A stretch of 64,000 bases of DNA from Pleurotus djamor. Lineage: Eukaryota > Basidiomycota > Agaricomycetes > Agaricales > Pleurotaceae. Shown piece by piece: positions 1 to 12,083 of this stretch; within the stretch, counting starts at the first letter, position 1, and the number at the start of each line of letters is the position of its first letter. The stretch lies in NCBI GenBank assembly GCA_029747585.1, contig JAPEVF010000162.1, positions 22,019-86,018 on the forward strand. Direction: 5' to 3'. The position numbers were made by a program, and so were the translations under genes. Below the pieces are notes generated by a model. That model was not told the DNA's origin. It ran no database searches and saw only the letters and a program-made list of their open reading frames with translations.

Positions 1-362
1 GAACTGATGCATGTAGCTGAAGAGTATGCCAATCAACGTCCAGAGATCATTCAAGTACTGTGAGTGGATACGAACTTATAGGCGTTGTCTATGTAGCCTT
101 GGGCAACAGGGATAGCATCTTGGATTTTACGGAGCTGTTCAGCATTGCAAGTCGGAGCATTGATGGCGGCAGCCGCAATGTCGTCCACGTTCAACTGCTG
201 GGGATTTCCAAGGGATGTGTCTGCTCATAAGACAGGATCAGATTGGTAAGAAGGAATGGGGGAAGCGTCCACACCTCTGGGAACTGCTGTTGCAGTGGTT
301 TGCTGGACGAAGGTCGTGGCAACCAGGCAGTAGGTGATGAGTTTGACGAAGACAGCGACCAT
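1..362 (-). CDS. Secreted M35-like (peptidyl-Lys metallopeptidase type) protein, 3' end outside window
   Basis: The start ATG is at 362-360. It opens a hydrophobic signal peptide (MVAVFVKLITYCLV...) ending near an Ala-Thr-Ala stretch. A short intron (donor GTCTTA, acceptor CCCCAG) joins a second exon reading QLNVDDIAAAAINAPTCNAE. A further intron (GTTCGT...CTTCAG, about 54 nt) leads to a Tyr-Met-His-Gln stretch at the window edge. The spacing Cys-N-A-E-Q...A..Y...AYNY resembles the start of mature M35/GFMEP-type peptidases, in which a Cys is followed by a helix with this Ala/Tyr rhythm. The zinc motifs (HExxH, GTxxxDxxYG) would lie outside the window, so catalysis cannot be confirmed. The long propeptide usual for this family is absent. 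The gene is divergent from the epsin gene. The family call is tentative; the secreted nature is firmer. Confidence 0.5.
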
Positions 363-766
363 CTTGAAATCTTGGAAAGCTGAGTACTCAGTGTTTTCTG
401 GGTATGGGGAGACTGAAGCATTGGGCAGCCTTATATACGGTTAGAAAAGTGCGACGCGCTGGTTGAAACCATTGAAGTTGTGGTTCTTGGTCTCTGAGTG
501 TTCAGAAATGATTGGTAGTAGCCGTCGGTTTCTCGAAGATCTTCCATGATGCGAAGCTTAGCACAGGCGCTGATCAGAAGGATTGAAGAATGTATGAGGA
601 TGAAACAAGCTAAGTAGAAGTCCGACGAAAGTCGAACGAGGAAGTATAGTTGTTGTTGCGTGTTATTTCTCCAGCGCATTGGCGTCGGCTCTGATTAGAT
701 GCTGCGACTCAGGTTTCAACCGCATTTCCCCCTTCGAGTCCGCCATCCGTCTCTGTCGACCCAGCC
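363..766. promoter_or_regulatory. Divergent intergenic region between M35-like gene and epsin
   Basis: These 404 bp separate two divergently transcribed starts (362 minus, 767 plus) and must carry both promoters. The open frames inside it do not join to either gene and look like chance. No clear TATA box or repeated element is visible. Confidence 0.5.
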
Positions 767-2658
767 ATGCAGCACCTGGGCAAGGCAGCGCTGCGTGTAA
801 CGAAGAACTACACAAAAGGCTACTCAGACACCCAGGCCAAGGTCAGAGAAGCCACGTCGAACGACCCATGGGGTCCATCGGGGACTCAAATGAATGAGAT
901 TGCCCAACTCACTTACAACCAGTACGTGTTTGTGGCTTCCATTTCGCCGTCGGCCCACACAAGTGACGCGGATCATTCAACAAATCAGAGGGGACTTCGT
1001 CGAGATCATGGAAATGCTGGATAAACGCCTAAATGACAAGGGAAAGAACTGGAGACACGTATTCAAAGTTAGTCTGCTTGGATCTCTTTGAACATGCTTC
1101 CATTGATTAACAAGACCAGTCTTTGACTCTTCTGGACTACTGCCTCCATGCCGGATCAGAGAATGTTGTGATATACTTCCGGGACAACTTATATGTCATC
1201 AAGACGCTGAAGGAATTCCAATTTATCGACGAAGAGGGCAAGGACCAGGGGGCCAATGTCCGCCAGAAGGCCAAGGATATCACCAACCTGCTGCAGGACG
1301 AAGGGAGATTACGCGAGGAACGTCGCACACGCGCTCACATGCGAGACCGCATGATCAAGGGCAACGGCGAAGATCACGGTGCTTCATTTGACGAAGATGA
1401 AAACGTGGCGAGACGACGCAACAATGGCCGCGCCCCTGCTCGTGCTGGTCCCAGCGGCGGAGAAGACGATGAGCTAAAGCGGGCGATCGAGGAGAGTAAG
1501 AAGTCGCATGCGTTCGAGCAGGCCAAAGCCGCGGAGGAAAAGGACCTGGCTGAAGCTATCAAACTTAGCGAGGAAGAGGAGAACAAGCGTCACAAAGCAG
1601 TCGAGGATTCCAACGCCAATTCACTTTTCGATGACAACAATCAACTGTACGTTTGTCTAATCTGGTGTATCTGCCAACCCGTTGACCCGAACCCAGGGCG
1701 GCACCAACAATATCTACCAACCAATTCACCGCGAATAATACGAATCCGTATGCGAACCTTCAGCCACAATTCACCCAGCTCCAGCCACAATTCACCGCTA
1801 TTCAACCACAATTCACGTCGTTCAACCCATACCAACAACAGGCGCAGCAGGAGGCTCTTCAGGTAAAGCACATGCCTCTCGCCTCATAATCCTTCAGCTC
1901 GTAACACGCTTCGCATGCAGGCCGAATACCTTCGTCAACAACAAGAGTTCCTTTTCCAACAACAGCAAGCACAACAACAGGCGCAACAGCAGCAACAACA
2001 ACAGGAGGAATGGTTGCGCCAACAACAGATGATCCAGTTCCAACAGCAGCAACAGGCCCAACAAGCCCAACAGCAGCAGCAGAACTCCCTCTTCGCTCCG
2101 CAGGTGCCTCTCGCTCCCCAACCGACAGGCTTTGGGTATGTCCTTGTCCACCTCTTCTATCACCGTATTTACGCGCCAATCCTTCAGGTCAAACAATCCG
2201 TTTGCACCAGCGACACCATCAGCGTTCTCCCAGAGTGGACCATCATCACCAGCATCGAGTGGCCCTTCGTTCAACCTAACGGGAACTTACGCAAATTCAT
2301 CCGCACCGTCCTTCACCTCGAGCCCGTCCATCACACCGTCAGCATCGATTTCACAATCCTCAAGCCCAGGTCCTAGCCGCCCGACCGTTAAAACGAACGA
2401 CGCAGGACACGCGCAATTGGCGAATTTGTTCGCTAATCGGGATGACGGGATGGATACCTTCGGTAACACTGGTCTGCTTCGGTGAGCTCTTTCTTCTCTA
2501 TTTTGTCGCATCGCAACTTATCTCGTGAACCACGCAGATACGGTCGGACGGATGCTGGTTTGCTAGCCGCTACAAAGACGGGAGGCCATAATCCATTCGC
2601 ACAACAACAGCAACANCAGCANCAGCAAGGTCACGATCAGCCATTCTTCAGTATTTAA
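767..2658 (+). CDS. ENT1: Epsin (ENTH-domain endocytic adaptor)
   Basis: Endocytic adaptor that binds PI(4,5)P2 and ubiquitinated cargo at the plasma membrane. Seven exons can be read: 767-921, 989-1067, 1120-1646, 1697-1862, 1921-2135, 2188-2481 and 2538-2658. The N-terminus carries an ENTH domain (NYTKGYSDTQAKVREAT, then DFVEIMEMLDKRLNDKGKNW and SLTLLDYCLHAGSENVV). Two ubiquitin-interacting motifs follow (DDELKRAIEESKKSH and KDLAEAIKLSEEEE). Next come QPQFT repeats and a Gln-rich tract encoded by CAA/CAG runs, then NPF motifs (NNPFAPA, HNPFAQ) that bind EH-domain partners. The protein ends GHDQPFFSI. The domain order and the paired UIMs are those of Ent1/Ent2. Ambiguous bases at about 2616-2622 fall in the Gln run. 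The start chosen is the ATG directly before the ENTH amphipathic helix. Confidence 0.95.
1921..2090 (+). repeat. CAA/CAG-rich coding repeat (polyglutamine tract)
   Basis: An imperfect CAA/CAG run encodes the Gln-rich middle of the epsin. A second short CAR run near 2601-2627 contains two Ns, as expected where slippage or length variation spoils base calling. Confidence 0.85.
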
Positions 2659-4333
2659 TGTTATCCTTGGTTAAGATTGAGTATAGCCTCCCCTCGTAAT
2701 TGCTTNTCGNTGTCNTTCTTTCTTTTCGTTTTCTGGAAATGCCTGTCACCCTAACCTTNGTGGAATCCTGTCNTTACGNNNATATTTACGAGTTCTTTCT
2801 TCGTCTGGAATACTTATCCTATACCACTCTCAAATTTACGCCAGACTTTTGCCGNACTGGACTGTTTTCTTTTNTTCGAAGTGCTCCAGAGTGACCGGTG
2901 TTTGTTATAAAGAGTTGATATTGTTGAACTACTGACTACGATACAGGAGCGTCCCCAACGAATGAGGAGGATAGGGAAAAAATTAAACCACTAGACTAAG
3001 AGTAGTCTGAATTGAGTTACACGGGGCAAACCCATGNACTGCGAATTGCACTAAAGGGCGGCAAGGTTCGTCGATCAAATGCTCCTCGTCGAGGTGAGAC
3101 CCAGATGTGTGAGAGCTATCCACGAGGGATGACAATGAACAGCACATCCACAGGTTGCCCACTCCTCGCCCATCAAGCTGACAGAAGGACCGAACATTGA
3201 CTGAACCCGAGGGCTCAGTCTGCTCAGGCCACGGAAGGAGCGGGTCCAATGGATGGGCCTCAGAAACGGCCTGGTGTGTGACATGCAAAGCAACGGTTCC
3301 ATCGACTGTCTTGATGATCTGTCGCATCAGACGCGTCCATCTGTGGTCCGGGATCATCGTCGTATGGTATTGGTCTGCGAGTTGAAGTAATGCTGACGAG
3401 ATTCCAGGTTGCATAGTCTAGTGAGAGCGTCCAACAACAACTCTACGCCTAGTACAGAGTAGGCTGCGAACGAGGTTTCATCGCAAGAAGTTCTACAACG
3501 TCGTGCCCTGGGCACAACACGGTGGTGTGCACGCAACTAGACTCCCGCGGGAGTCGCATTGCAATGCTGTCCCCGAGTGCGACTCCAAGGACTTGGGTAG
3601 GTCGAACGTTATCGGGACACAAGGAATGCTCCAAGCTTCCCGCTCTCCGCTTGCATTGGTGTGCTGAACACTGTTCAGAAGCCACCGCCGTGCGACCACA
3701 TCTGAGCCGTAAGCGCAGAGGGCATCTACGTCATGTCGATCGCCGATACCCCGGCTGAAAAAAAGCCACGCCCCACGACAAAAAAACGGGAAAGACGAAC
3801 CATATGCCACCCAATCCTTACGACGAATTTCAAAGCCTCCTCTGCGCATGCCTTCCCCTCCGCACACGAAGCACTATGGATCTTCAGGACGAGCGTAAAG
3901 GAGGTAAGAATTTCTGGTTCGCCGCTGTGGTCGAGTTACAACCAGGCCCTGCTAGGACCAAGCGAGAAGGATTGGAATACTCAGACCTTAACCCGCTCAC
4001 GAAAATGGCTGGAGAAGCCTGTTCGGTGTGAGCATCGCAGTCTTGAGCCTAGTGGTTGAGGGAGAAAAAAGTGACAGCGAAAATTTCCTCATTTATTCAG
4101 GACATAGGGGTTAACAAAGCCGGCACAACAAATACCAGAGGACCAGAGGGTAGGGACCAGAGGCTTGGGGAGTACAGTAGCGACAGTTCTACGTATGAAT
4201 GTCTAGTGAGTGATGTACGTCAGGTATACAAATACTAAAAGTCCATATGTGCTTATAATAAATACAAAAAATGTATATGCAAAAGATAGCAAAGTCCATG
4301 CAATGGTATATCGGAAACAGTATGCACGCAAAA
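2659..4333. other. Convergent intergenic region, no supported gene
   Basis: It lies between the 3' ends of the epsin (plus) and CCH1 (minus) genes. It holds overlapping short open frames on both strands (the largest is 2983-3414 minus, 143 codons) that share no motif and do not link by plausible introns. About 4230-4300 is AT-rich and probably 3' flanking sequence. No tRNA or other RNA gene was recognised. Confidence 0.5.
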
Positions 4334-7300
4334 TCACAGCTTGTTCCGTTCTTCCTCTTCAGCTTCTTGCATCATATCTACGATAAAGATAGATAGTCAG
4401 ACCTCNTCGGTGCTATCACNGAACGAGGAAAAAAAAGACATACCTCCCCAGACCGAATTTTGCATCGAAGAGAAGACTCCATCACTACCGGCGGGAGAAG
4501 AGTCGCGACTGCAACGCAANNNTGTNAGTATCGGCAAAGNNCATACAGAGACCGAACGTACGATCTCATCGTCACATCCATAGTAGAAAGGAAGCTGATG
4601 TCGCTTATCCGACGACTGCTTCTCTGNAGACCGGCCCCTTGATTNGATTCCCGAGCGATCGAAAAGTCCGGAGACATTGACAGTCTACGATTGTCCGTAG
4701 GNGAGGACTGTCTCCAAGGCGAACCAGACGGAGAAGGGCTGTCGTAGCCGATGCTAGCGATGTCCCGAGTCGATTGGGGAGGGGTTTCCGGGAGCCCGTC
4801 GACAACAATGGAGGGTATTTCTACGTTCGATAAGGATATGAATAGACAAAGAAAGATGAAACAAGCTGACCTTGCTGCTCCATTCGTTTGGCGTGTTCTT
4901 GTTCACGATGCGCTAGGAAACGCCGACGAGCGGTGATGGTCCGAAGCAAGGAACGCACGCGATCGAGGTTGACCAAATCNGACACNAGCTTGTTGGTTTC
5001 CGTACGCACAACNAGATCCTTGAGACTAANGACGNGANGTTCAGCACGGTCAACGCNGAGGNGANNGNCACTTACACCAAAGCNTCNCGGTCCACAATCA
5101 ACTTGTGGTGGGCAAGCAAGAGTAGCATCTCCGTGAAGGATATACCGCGCCCTTGNTGNTGAGAGATCGTGGCTTCATGGTACAAGCGACAGTATANGGC
5201 CCGTCNCCGTCGGATGGCNTTATANTCGATGCCATTGAGNACAGCGTTCAAACGATGCANGTCAAGGCCATCNACCACNCGGGGAGGCCAAACNGTTCCG
5301 GATTCNGGTTGNTCCAACGANGCAGCTTTGATNTTCTTGACACTATACTCCGCGGGGTAGATNTTGACTTCGAATACGCCNCTTAATTTCTAGACGAAAT
5401 CACNGNAATGAGCACATGAGGAGGCGACTTGACAGCCCGACGCACCGCAAAGAAGGGGACGAAACTGTGTCGCTCGAGGTTGCCGGTCTTTCCGTTGGCG
5501 AATTCAGCCCATACTTTCTTGAAAGCACGCATTTCCTGACGCGTAACGGACTTCGCGCCACCCTTCGATGTTTGATATACATAGGAGAAACTCTCGACGA
5601 CCACACCGGTGAACAAGTTGAGNAAGATGTACTGAGACCAACGTTANCTTGCGTGAACATCGGAANGNNGTGAGAGAGAGATCGNAATATTTACCATGCT
5701 CAGCAAGTTCCAGGCAATGAAGAGGGAGAAAGCCCAGGGTTGACTTCCACAGTCATCTTCATCCACACCCAAAGTGCAACGAGGGTACACGATCGCGCTG
5801 GTCACGAAGGTTAATGTTCGAACTGTGGTATGGAAAAGGGGACATACTAGTCGTGCATATATTGATTCCACGCTTCGCTGTAAAATATATATCAGTAAAC
5901 GGCAGTCAGAGACGAAGGAAGACACAGACCCAGTACTCATGAAGGCGAGCATGACCAGCGCACTGCCCATGGACGAGAAATTTTGGTTTCGATCTTCCGC
6001 CGAGTCCCACTTCGTAAGNCTNAANACTTCCAAAAAGAGGATTGCAAAGAACAAGAACAAAATGAACCAAAGTCCAAGCNAACCTGAGGATAACACGCAA
6101 ACTCGCCCTGCGGGGGGAAANTCAGAATATGAAGGAGACGGATATGAAGGAGCACAAACATCGCGGTTTTGAAAAGCTTGTTCAAACTATCACTCCGCTG
6201 GACGAGTTTGAAGGCGATGCTGACAAGGAAGAGCTTGTCAAGTTGTTGTAAAACAAATGACGAGTTGGCCTTGAAATCGAAGCGAACAATGAGGGTAGTG
6301 GTGAAGCTGCCTCCCGCGACGAAGATATCGAAGATGTTCCAACCATTTGCCCTGAAGCTTCGCCATCCCAGACCGAAGCATCGGACAACGGTGTCAATCA
6401 CGTAAATGAAGGTAACCGCCAGTGCGAACATATCTAATATGAATATGAGTGAGACAATCCCGCTGGAAGAGGGAGGTGGCTTACCCTGGAATGTATCCAC
6501 CGTAGGGGAAGGTCTGAAGGTTTGGGTCCTGTGATAGGTTGATTAGCCTGACGCCGAGGCTTTCGCAGATGAACTCACATAAGGACGATGATATGCATGA
6601 AGAACAGAGCTGTCATCGACCGAGACCACCACCCATGCTTTTGCACCGCTCGATCAAAGCACCAAGCTCGAAAAGACCATGTCGGACGAGCCCGAGGCCT
6701 CTTAGATGGTTTCTGCCGGGTGAGGAGCTTCTGGAGGTCAATCCATTCCCTCTGGGGTTTCGTCAGGAACGCAGTCCCCGTTTTGGAGCTGAAGTTTCCT
6801 ATGATAATACTGGAAGCGACATTGTTAGATCGGGGCAAATGAATGAATCGAAAGTGCACACCTGACGAAGAGTGTGAGGATCACGACACCGCCCATGAGA
6901 TTGTAAAAAAGGAAGAAAATAGCGTTCGCTTGAGATGCATTTGTCTGCGGTTGTTGACCTTTCCCGGTGATGCTCATGGCGGAAAGCATGACATCTATCC
7001 ATCCCTCTAGAGAAACGACCTCAAACAGGATGAGCAAGGAGGCTCGAAAACTATCAAAGGAGAATGTGGTAGAAGGTGATGGGTTTTCCCAAACCCTCGG
7101 TACAGGGAAGCTGAGGGAACTGCCATCGATGGCAGTGTTGGAAAACTCCCCGATACATCCCGCAATGTCGGCCGCATCCTCGTCATTGCACAAGTTCATG
7201 CGTCCAGCAAATATGTTCAACCCCCAGACGGCGTAGGGGATCATGTAGAGGATGGCAAGAATGGCAGCATCCATGATACGACTAGCACCGGAGATAATTA

Positions 7301-10300
7301 AAGACTGGAATGTATCCCGACTGATTTGGAAGAGAGTGATCAGACGGAGCGCTCGAAGGGCTTTCAAGGATCGAGTGAAGCGACTCAATCCACCGATAAA
7401 GACCAGCGTCGTCGTGACATTAACCAAGAGACCGATCATGATGGCCATGTCGAGGATATTCCAGATACTGCGAACGTAGGCATTGGGAGTGAAGAGGAAA
7501 CCATCGGCAATGATCTTGATGATGAACTCGACGAAGAGGACAAACCCAAAGGCGGCCTCGGCGATGTCGAACCACGCGCCTCGAATAAGGCCATTATCAA
7601 TGTAGAACTGCCGCCGATATAAAGGGGTCGCAATGGTCTCAGTGACGATACCTCCAATGACGGCACCTAAGAGGAGGGTTTGGAAGACGGGATAGGCGAC
7701 TTGAGAGGGGGAGACTCCGAAAATACGTGTTCCTCCAGCAGGCTGAACAAGTTTTTGGCACATCCGTCGCAAGAAATTCTTCTGTGAAAATATCCAAAAG
7801 GGCTTGTCGTAGGATGGATGATCACGGATGAAGTCTGCCTTTTGCATCAGGGCTTCCTCTCGGGCATCATTAGTCTCTTCGGTGGCGGTGTCTTGATTGA
7901 CAGCTGCGAGGAGCTCCCTGGTATGCCATGAGTATGTGCTCGGATTATGAATGCTTCAGATATTACGAACAGATGACGCTCAATTTCACTGTCGGCAGGA
8001 TCGACACTTGCCAATGTTTCGCTGCGAACATGTCGAATAGTGGTGAGGGGGACGTCGTTTGAGCGAGCCTCGCCTGCGAACAAGCGTTGGAGGGCTGATA
8101 ATGACTTCGATGTGTAATGACGTGCTCCACGAAGAGTTCCTTGCTTTGAACGAGTCTGTGCGAAGCAATTTTGAGTGAAATGGCTCAAATGGGTATGGTT
8201 GTGATTGACTCACTAGCTTCGCCTCTCCGCTCGTTCCTGGAAGGCTGTAGTCTTGTACGAGTGCTTTCTGCATAGGCAGGATAAGGTTGGAAGGCAAGTT
8301 CTCGACTTTGACCTTGACAGGATTAGCTTTGAACATCCTGTAAGGATTCAATGTGTGAATCCAAGACATGGAANCATCTTGAGACGTGTGCTGATTTGCC
8401 CAATAGTTGGAAGCTTGTTTGTTGCGCTTCGCTTCTTCGGCAACGTCAAAGTTCTCGTTAATGACTGCAATGAACATCTGAAGCAATATGACTAGGGGAG
8501 AATGAGTACGTCATCTGTGATGAGCAGAGATAGTTACCCACAGTTCGAGAAAAGTAGCCATCCCGTGATGAATATAGCAACGACAACCGTCTGTCCAAGC
8601 TCTTGGGACGCATCCGTAGCTCCGTAGAGGATACTCTGCCAATCTTCGGACGAGAAAACTTGATATACACCCAGAAATGCATTATAAAGTTGGCTGAAGT
8701 TGATTCCTTCATCGGCGGAATAATCACCACGAAGAAGCTGGACTGAGACCAAGGCCGCCAGATAATTCACGAGGACAAGAAAGAGTGTCATGTTGGTCAG
8801 ACCATACATGTTTCCGAAGACGGAGAGCTAGATCAACATGAGCGCCAAGGCATGCGGAAGAAGGCTGGGTACCTACCAGCAAGGGCTTCATCCTAGGAAA
8901 CACCAAAATAACCCTGTAGAACCGGGCGAGTTGGAAAATGGTAAACCAAGGATATATTTCTGCATTGTGAATGACTGGGATTTGAATGATGCTGCAAGCA
9001 ATTGCCAAAGTCAAGTCGAGTAAGTTGTTGGCTTTCGTGAAGAAACGTCGCCAATCTGGGAGGCTGGCAAGGATCCGAAGCGCGATTTCCACATCGAAAG
9101 CGATTGTGATGGCTAATTCGGCAAAGTCGATGATCCTGGCGTGGGTCTCACTCACGTCGACTGTGCGCGTGCCTTGAAGGACGAGGGAGATCAAGGCAAG
9201 CAGCGTCCACGTATGCTTGATGTAGCTATATAGGATCTTGGCAGCGTTCCTCTTGGGTTGTCGATGAGATTTATCCGTCCAACTCCCATCCTCGCCAACT
9301 GCGACCAATCTAGACGAGCAACGTCAACATGAGGGGATCAATGACAGACGACACACGTACGGCGCAGCACCAAAGGCGCTTTTTTGAGTCTCCTTCCTGA
9401 TCGCGGAGAACGTGTTTGTGATCACGGCGACAAAGAGGTTGATCAACCAGAAGTTGAGAACCACTAAGCAGATAATGAAAAAGAAGCAGGACACGAAGAA
9501 CTCCGTGTCGATCATGGCGTACATCAAGGGTGCCCACTATGGACTGGATGTGAGTTCCTGGCAAAAACCAAAGTGATGAAAGTGGACGCCCATACCCCGT
9601 TGGCAGATCCCACTATGATAATCTGAAGGGCTGCCAGGTAGATAGTGTCAAAGCCCTGTACACCGCCGTTCGGATTGTCAGCTTCCTGGAGATTCTCGAT
9701 TAATTCAAGGTGATGAAACGTAGTCGAAGACTCACTTTACAGATCTGACCTAAAGGGCAAGTGTATCCTTTCGGAGCCGGAGCCGGGGTTCCATCCACCT
9801 GAACGAAAGGTACCCGAGATAAAGTACTTGGGTCGATATAAGCGCCGCAGAATCTCTCCTCGATGTTGATCTCCTCAGGAATGACAACACCAAGATTCAA
9901 GGGTACATTGGTCGCCTCGATGAAACAAGTCCGGCGCAGTGAACCTTTGAACGATTGAATACCAATGATCCTGAAAGGGACATATTAGTGACAATGAGAG
10001 AGAGAAAGATTAGACCACTAACGAGAACAGAATGATAGCAAACAAGACGAAGTACGCCACACTAGCTAACAAAGGACGAGCAGTCTTGAGGGAATGCATA
10101 ATGGTCTAGATATGGAGGGAAGGCGTCAAGGGGAGGCATAGTCAAGGCTTCATTCGACTCACGGTGGTTCCCGAAGTAATCGCTAGTAGACGAGCCGTTC
10201 TGATGACACTCATCGCTCTGAAAATCCCGATATGCTGGCCAGCGGTCTGCTCCACCCCAGCACTGGCCAGGGAAAAGGATATCCAAAAGCTCACAATTGC

Positions 10301-11936
10301 TACCGCATCAATTCGGCTCCAGCTATGTCGCAAGTAAGGGACATTCCTATCCGTTTTGCCGCGCGTTTGAGATATGCTCAATTTGAATGGTAAGGAAAGT
10401 GCGTCCGTATTTGATCGATCCGATCTTAAGACATTGGAGAGTGACTTCGAGTGGTCGGGTGGTGGGTCGCGAAGAGCCTTATGAGCATTATCAGCAGTAG
10501 ACGCAACTTTCTCCAGAATTGGCGGCAAGGGGTAATGGGGAGGTGAGTCCTGATGACTAGCATCAGGAAGGGGCTGAGGCTGTTGAGTGTAAAGGTAAAA
10601 GGGCCGTTTTAGATTGTCGTTAAGTCTACGAAGTCTTTGCGTGAGTGTTAATCCGCGAGAAAGAGGACCAGACGAATGGAGGGCTGACGGAGCGGTATTG
10701 ACGCTCGTCGTGGATGAAGACGGAGGGAAGGTACCTCCGTTGGAAGAGAGAGGATTCACCGGAGGGGAAGCGAATGGCGAAGAGAACAATGTGGTGAGGG
10801 GGATTTCAGGGTCCAGCAAAAGGCCAGAGACGCATATTCGAGCAAACGACTCCACCGTGTATATGATGAATAAGGCAAACAAGACATAGTCTTCCCATGT
10901 CTGGAAGTATCCCCTGATGGTTGGACGAGAGGGATTGTCCTCGGGCAGAGTAAGAGAGCGAGCAGCCTGAGTAGTGAGGACAACCGCGTTGATGATGATG
11001 AGCAATAGGATAGTAGGTTCCGTCCACGGATACACCAATGCTCGGTAACAAGCTTGACGCACAGGGTTCTCCGGACCCATCAATCCCAGCGCGCGGCCTC
11101 GCAAAGGAAGGCGTTTCCGTAGGTCAGGCAATGGTTCATCGACATCGTCCACCGACCACTGTTCAACGTTCACAACCCGCTTATCAACGTCCACATCTTT
11201 CACTTCCGGCCTCTCAACCTCTTCATCTGGTAGCCTTATTTTCGCATGCTCACCCAGACCATCACCAGCAAAGTTGACCACGCGTAAACTCGCCCGTTTT
11301 AAGCTTTTCGACACAGCTTGCAACGCTGACCCTGCACCGCGTAACGGGGAGGGGGACTTGCTATAACGATGCCTTTGTCGCATAGGACTGCGCTCGGGGT
11401 CCACAAGCCCACCCAAACTTCCTAGACTTCCCCTTCGTTCATCTGAAGGGGAGAACGTCGAGGTTAGCCGAACCTGATCATCCTCTGGGTGGTGGTCCAT
11501 ATCAAAGTCGTGGGGTGTAATGAGGGATGTCGTGGACACAGCAGCTTGAGATGTGGAATACGTGGTGGTAACGCTTGCTGACTGGTTCACGGCGCGGGAC
11601 CGTGTAAAGAATTCTATCGCATCGTCTGTGGGTGATTCGGAGAATGGATCGTCACGGTCAGCAATGAGTGGTCTGGTCGTGGGCGCGACCTGAGATGTGG
11701 TGGGGATANTCCAGTCGCAGCGGGTCCTGCCCAAGTCCAAGTCCAAGGATATTTCCTTCTCCTTCTGGTCTACTCCAGCTCGTCCGCCGGCGGGAAAAAG
11801 AACTTGAGATAGCCTGGTCCTCTGGATCAAGAGATGGCGACGGCGGTACCGACGAGGCTCTGAGTCCAGTTGGGGTGCCTGTCAAATCTATGGCTGAAGA
11901 AGAGGAACTTCTACCCGGTTGATGAGTCGGGTACAT
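4334..11936 (-). CDS. CCH1: Voltage-gated-like calcium channel alpha subunit, CCH1 type
   Basis: Four-repeat (4 x 6 TM) plasma-membrane Ca2+ channel; in fungi it works with Mid1 in store- and stress-induced calcium influx. The gene has many introns and about 2,000 codons by eye. It starts [14 protein letters not shown] at 11936 and ends EEEERNKL at 4334. A long Ser/Pro-rich cytoplasmic N-terminus precedes repeat I. Pore loops are visible: I GSANGW (codon near 9599), II SSEDW (8645), III SLEGW (7005), IV TGEAW (5874), so the selectivity ring reads N/E/E/E. Repeat III has a clear S4 ([12 protein letters not shown]); repeat IV S4 is charge-poor. The repeat IV S6 region [16 protein letters not shown] leads to an EF-hand-like C-terminal region and a Ser-rich tail. 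The frame must change near an N at 11709, and Ns are frequent at 4400-6120, so exon ends there are uncertain. Confidence 0.93.
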
Positions 11937-12083
11937 CCAAAGTGTCGAGGAACCGACCTGAAAGTGCTTGAAGAAGAAAAGAAAGTGATGGACGAATATT
12001 GAATTCCTGAAACTACCAAAATGGCCGGTGGGCGCCAACACAAGGCAATGCCGTTTACGGACTACGCCAAGGCTATGGAACAG

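Noticed and set aside
2983..3414. 143-codon minus-strand frame
   Set aside because: It has an ATG but no motif, contains an N, overlaps other frames and does not link to flanking exons.
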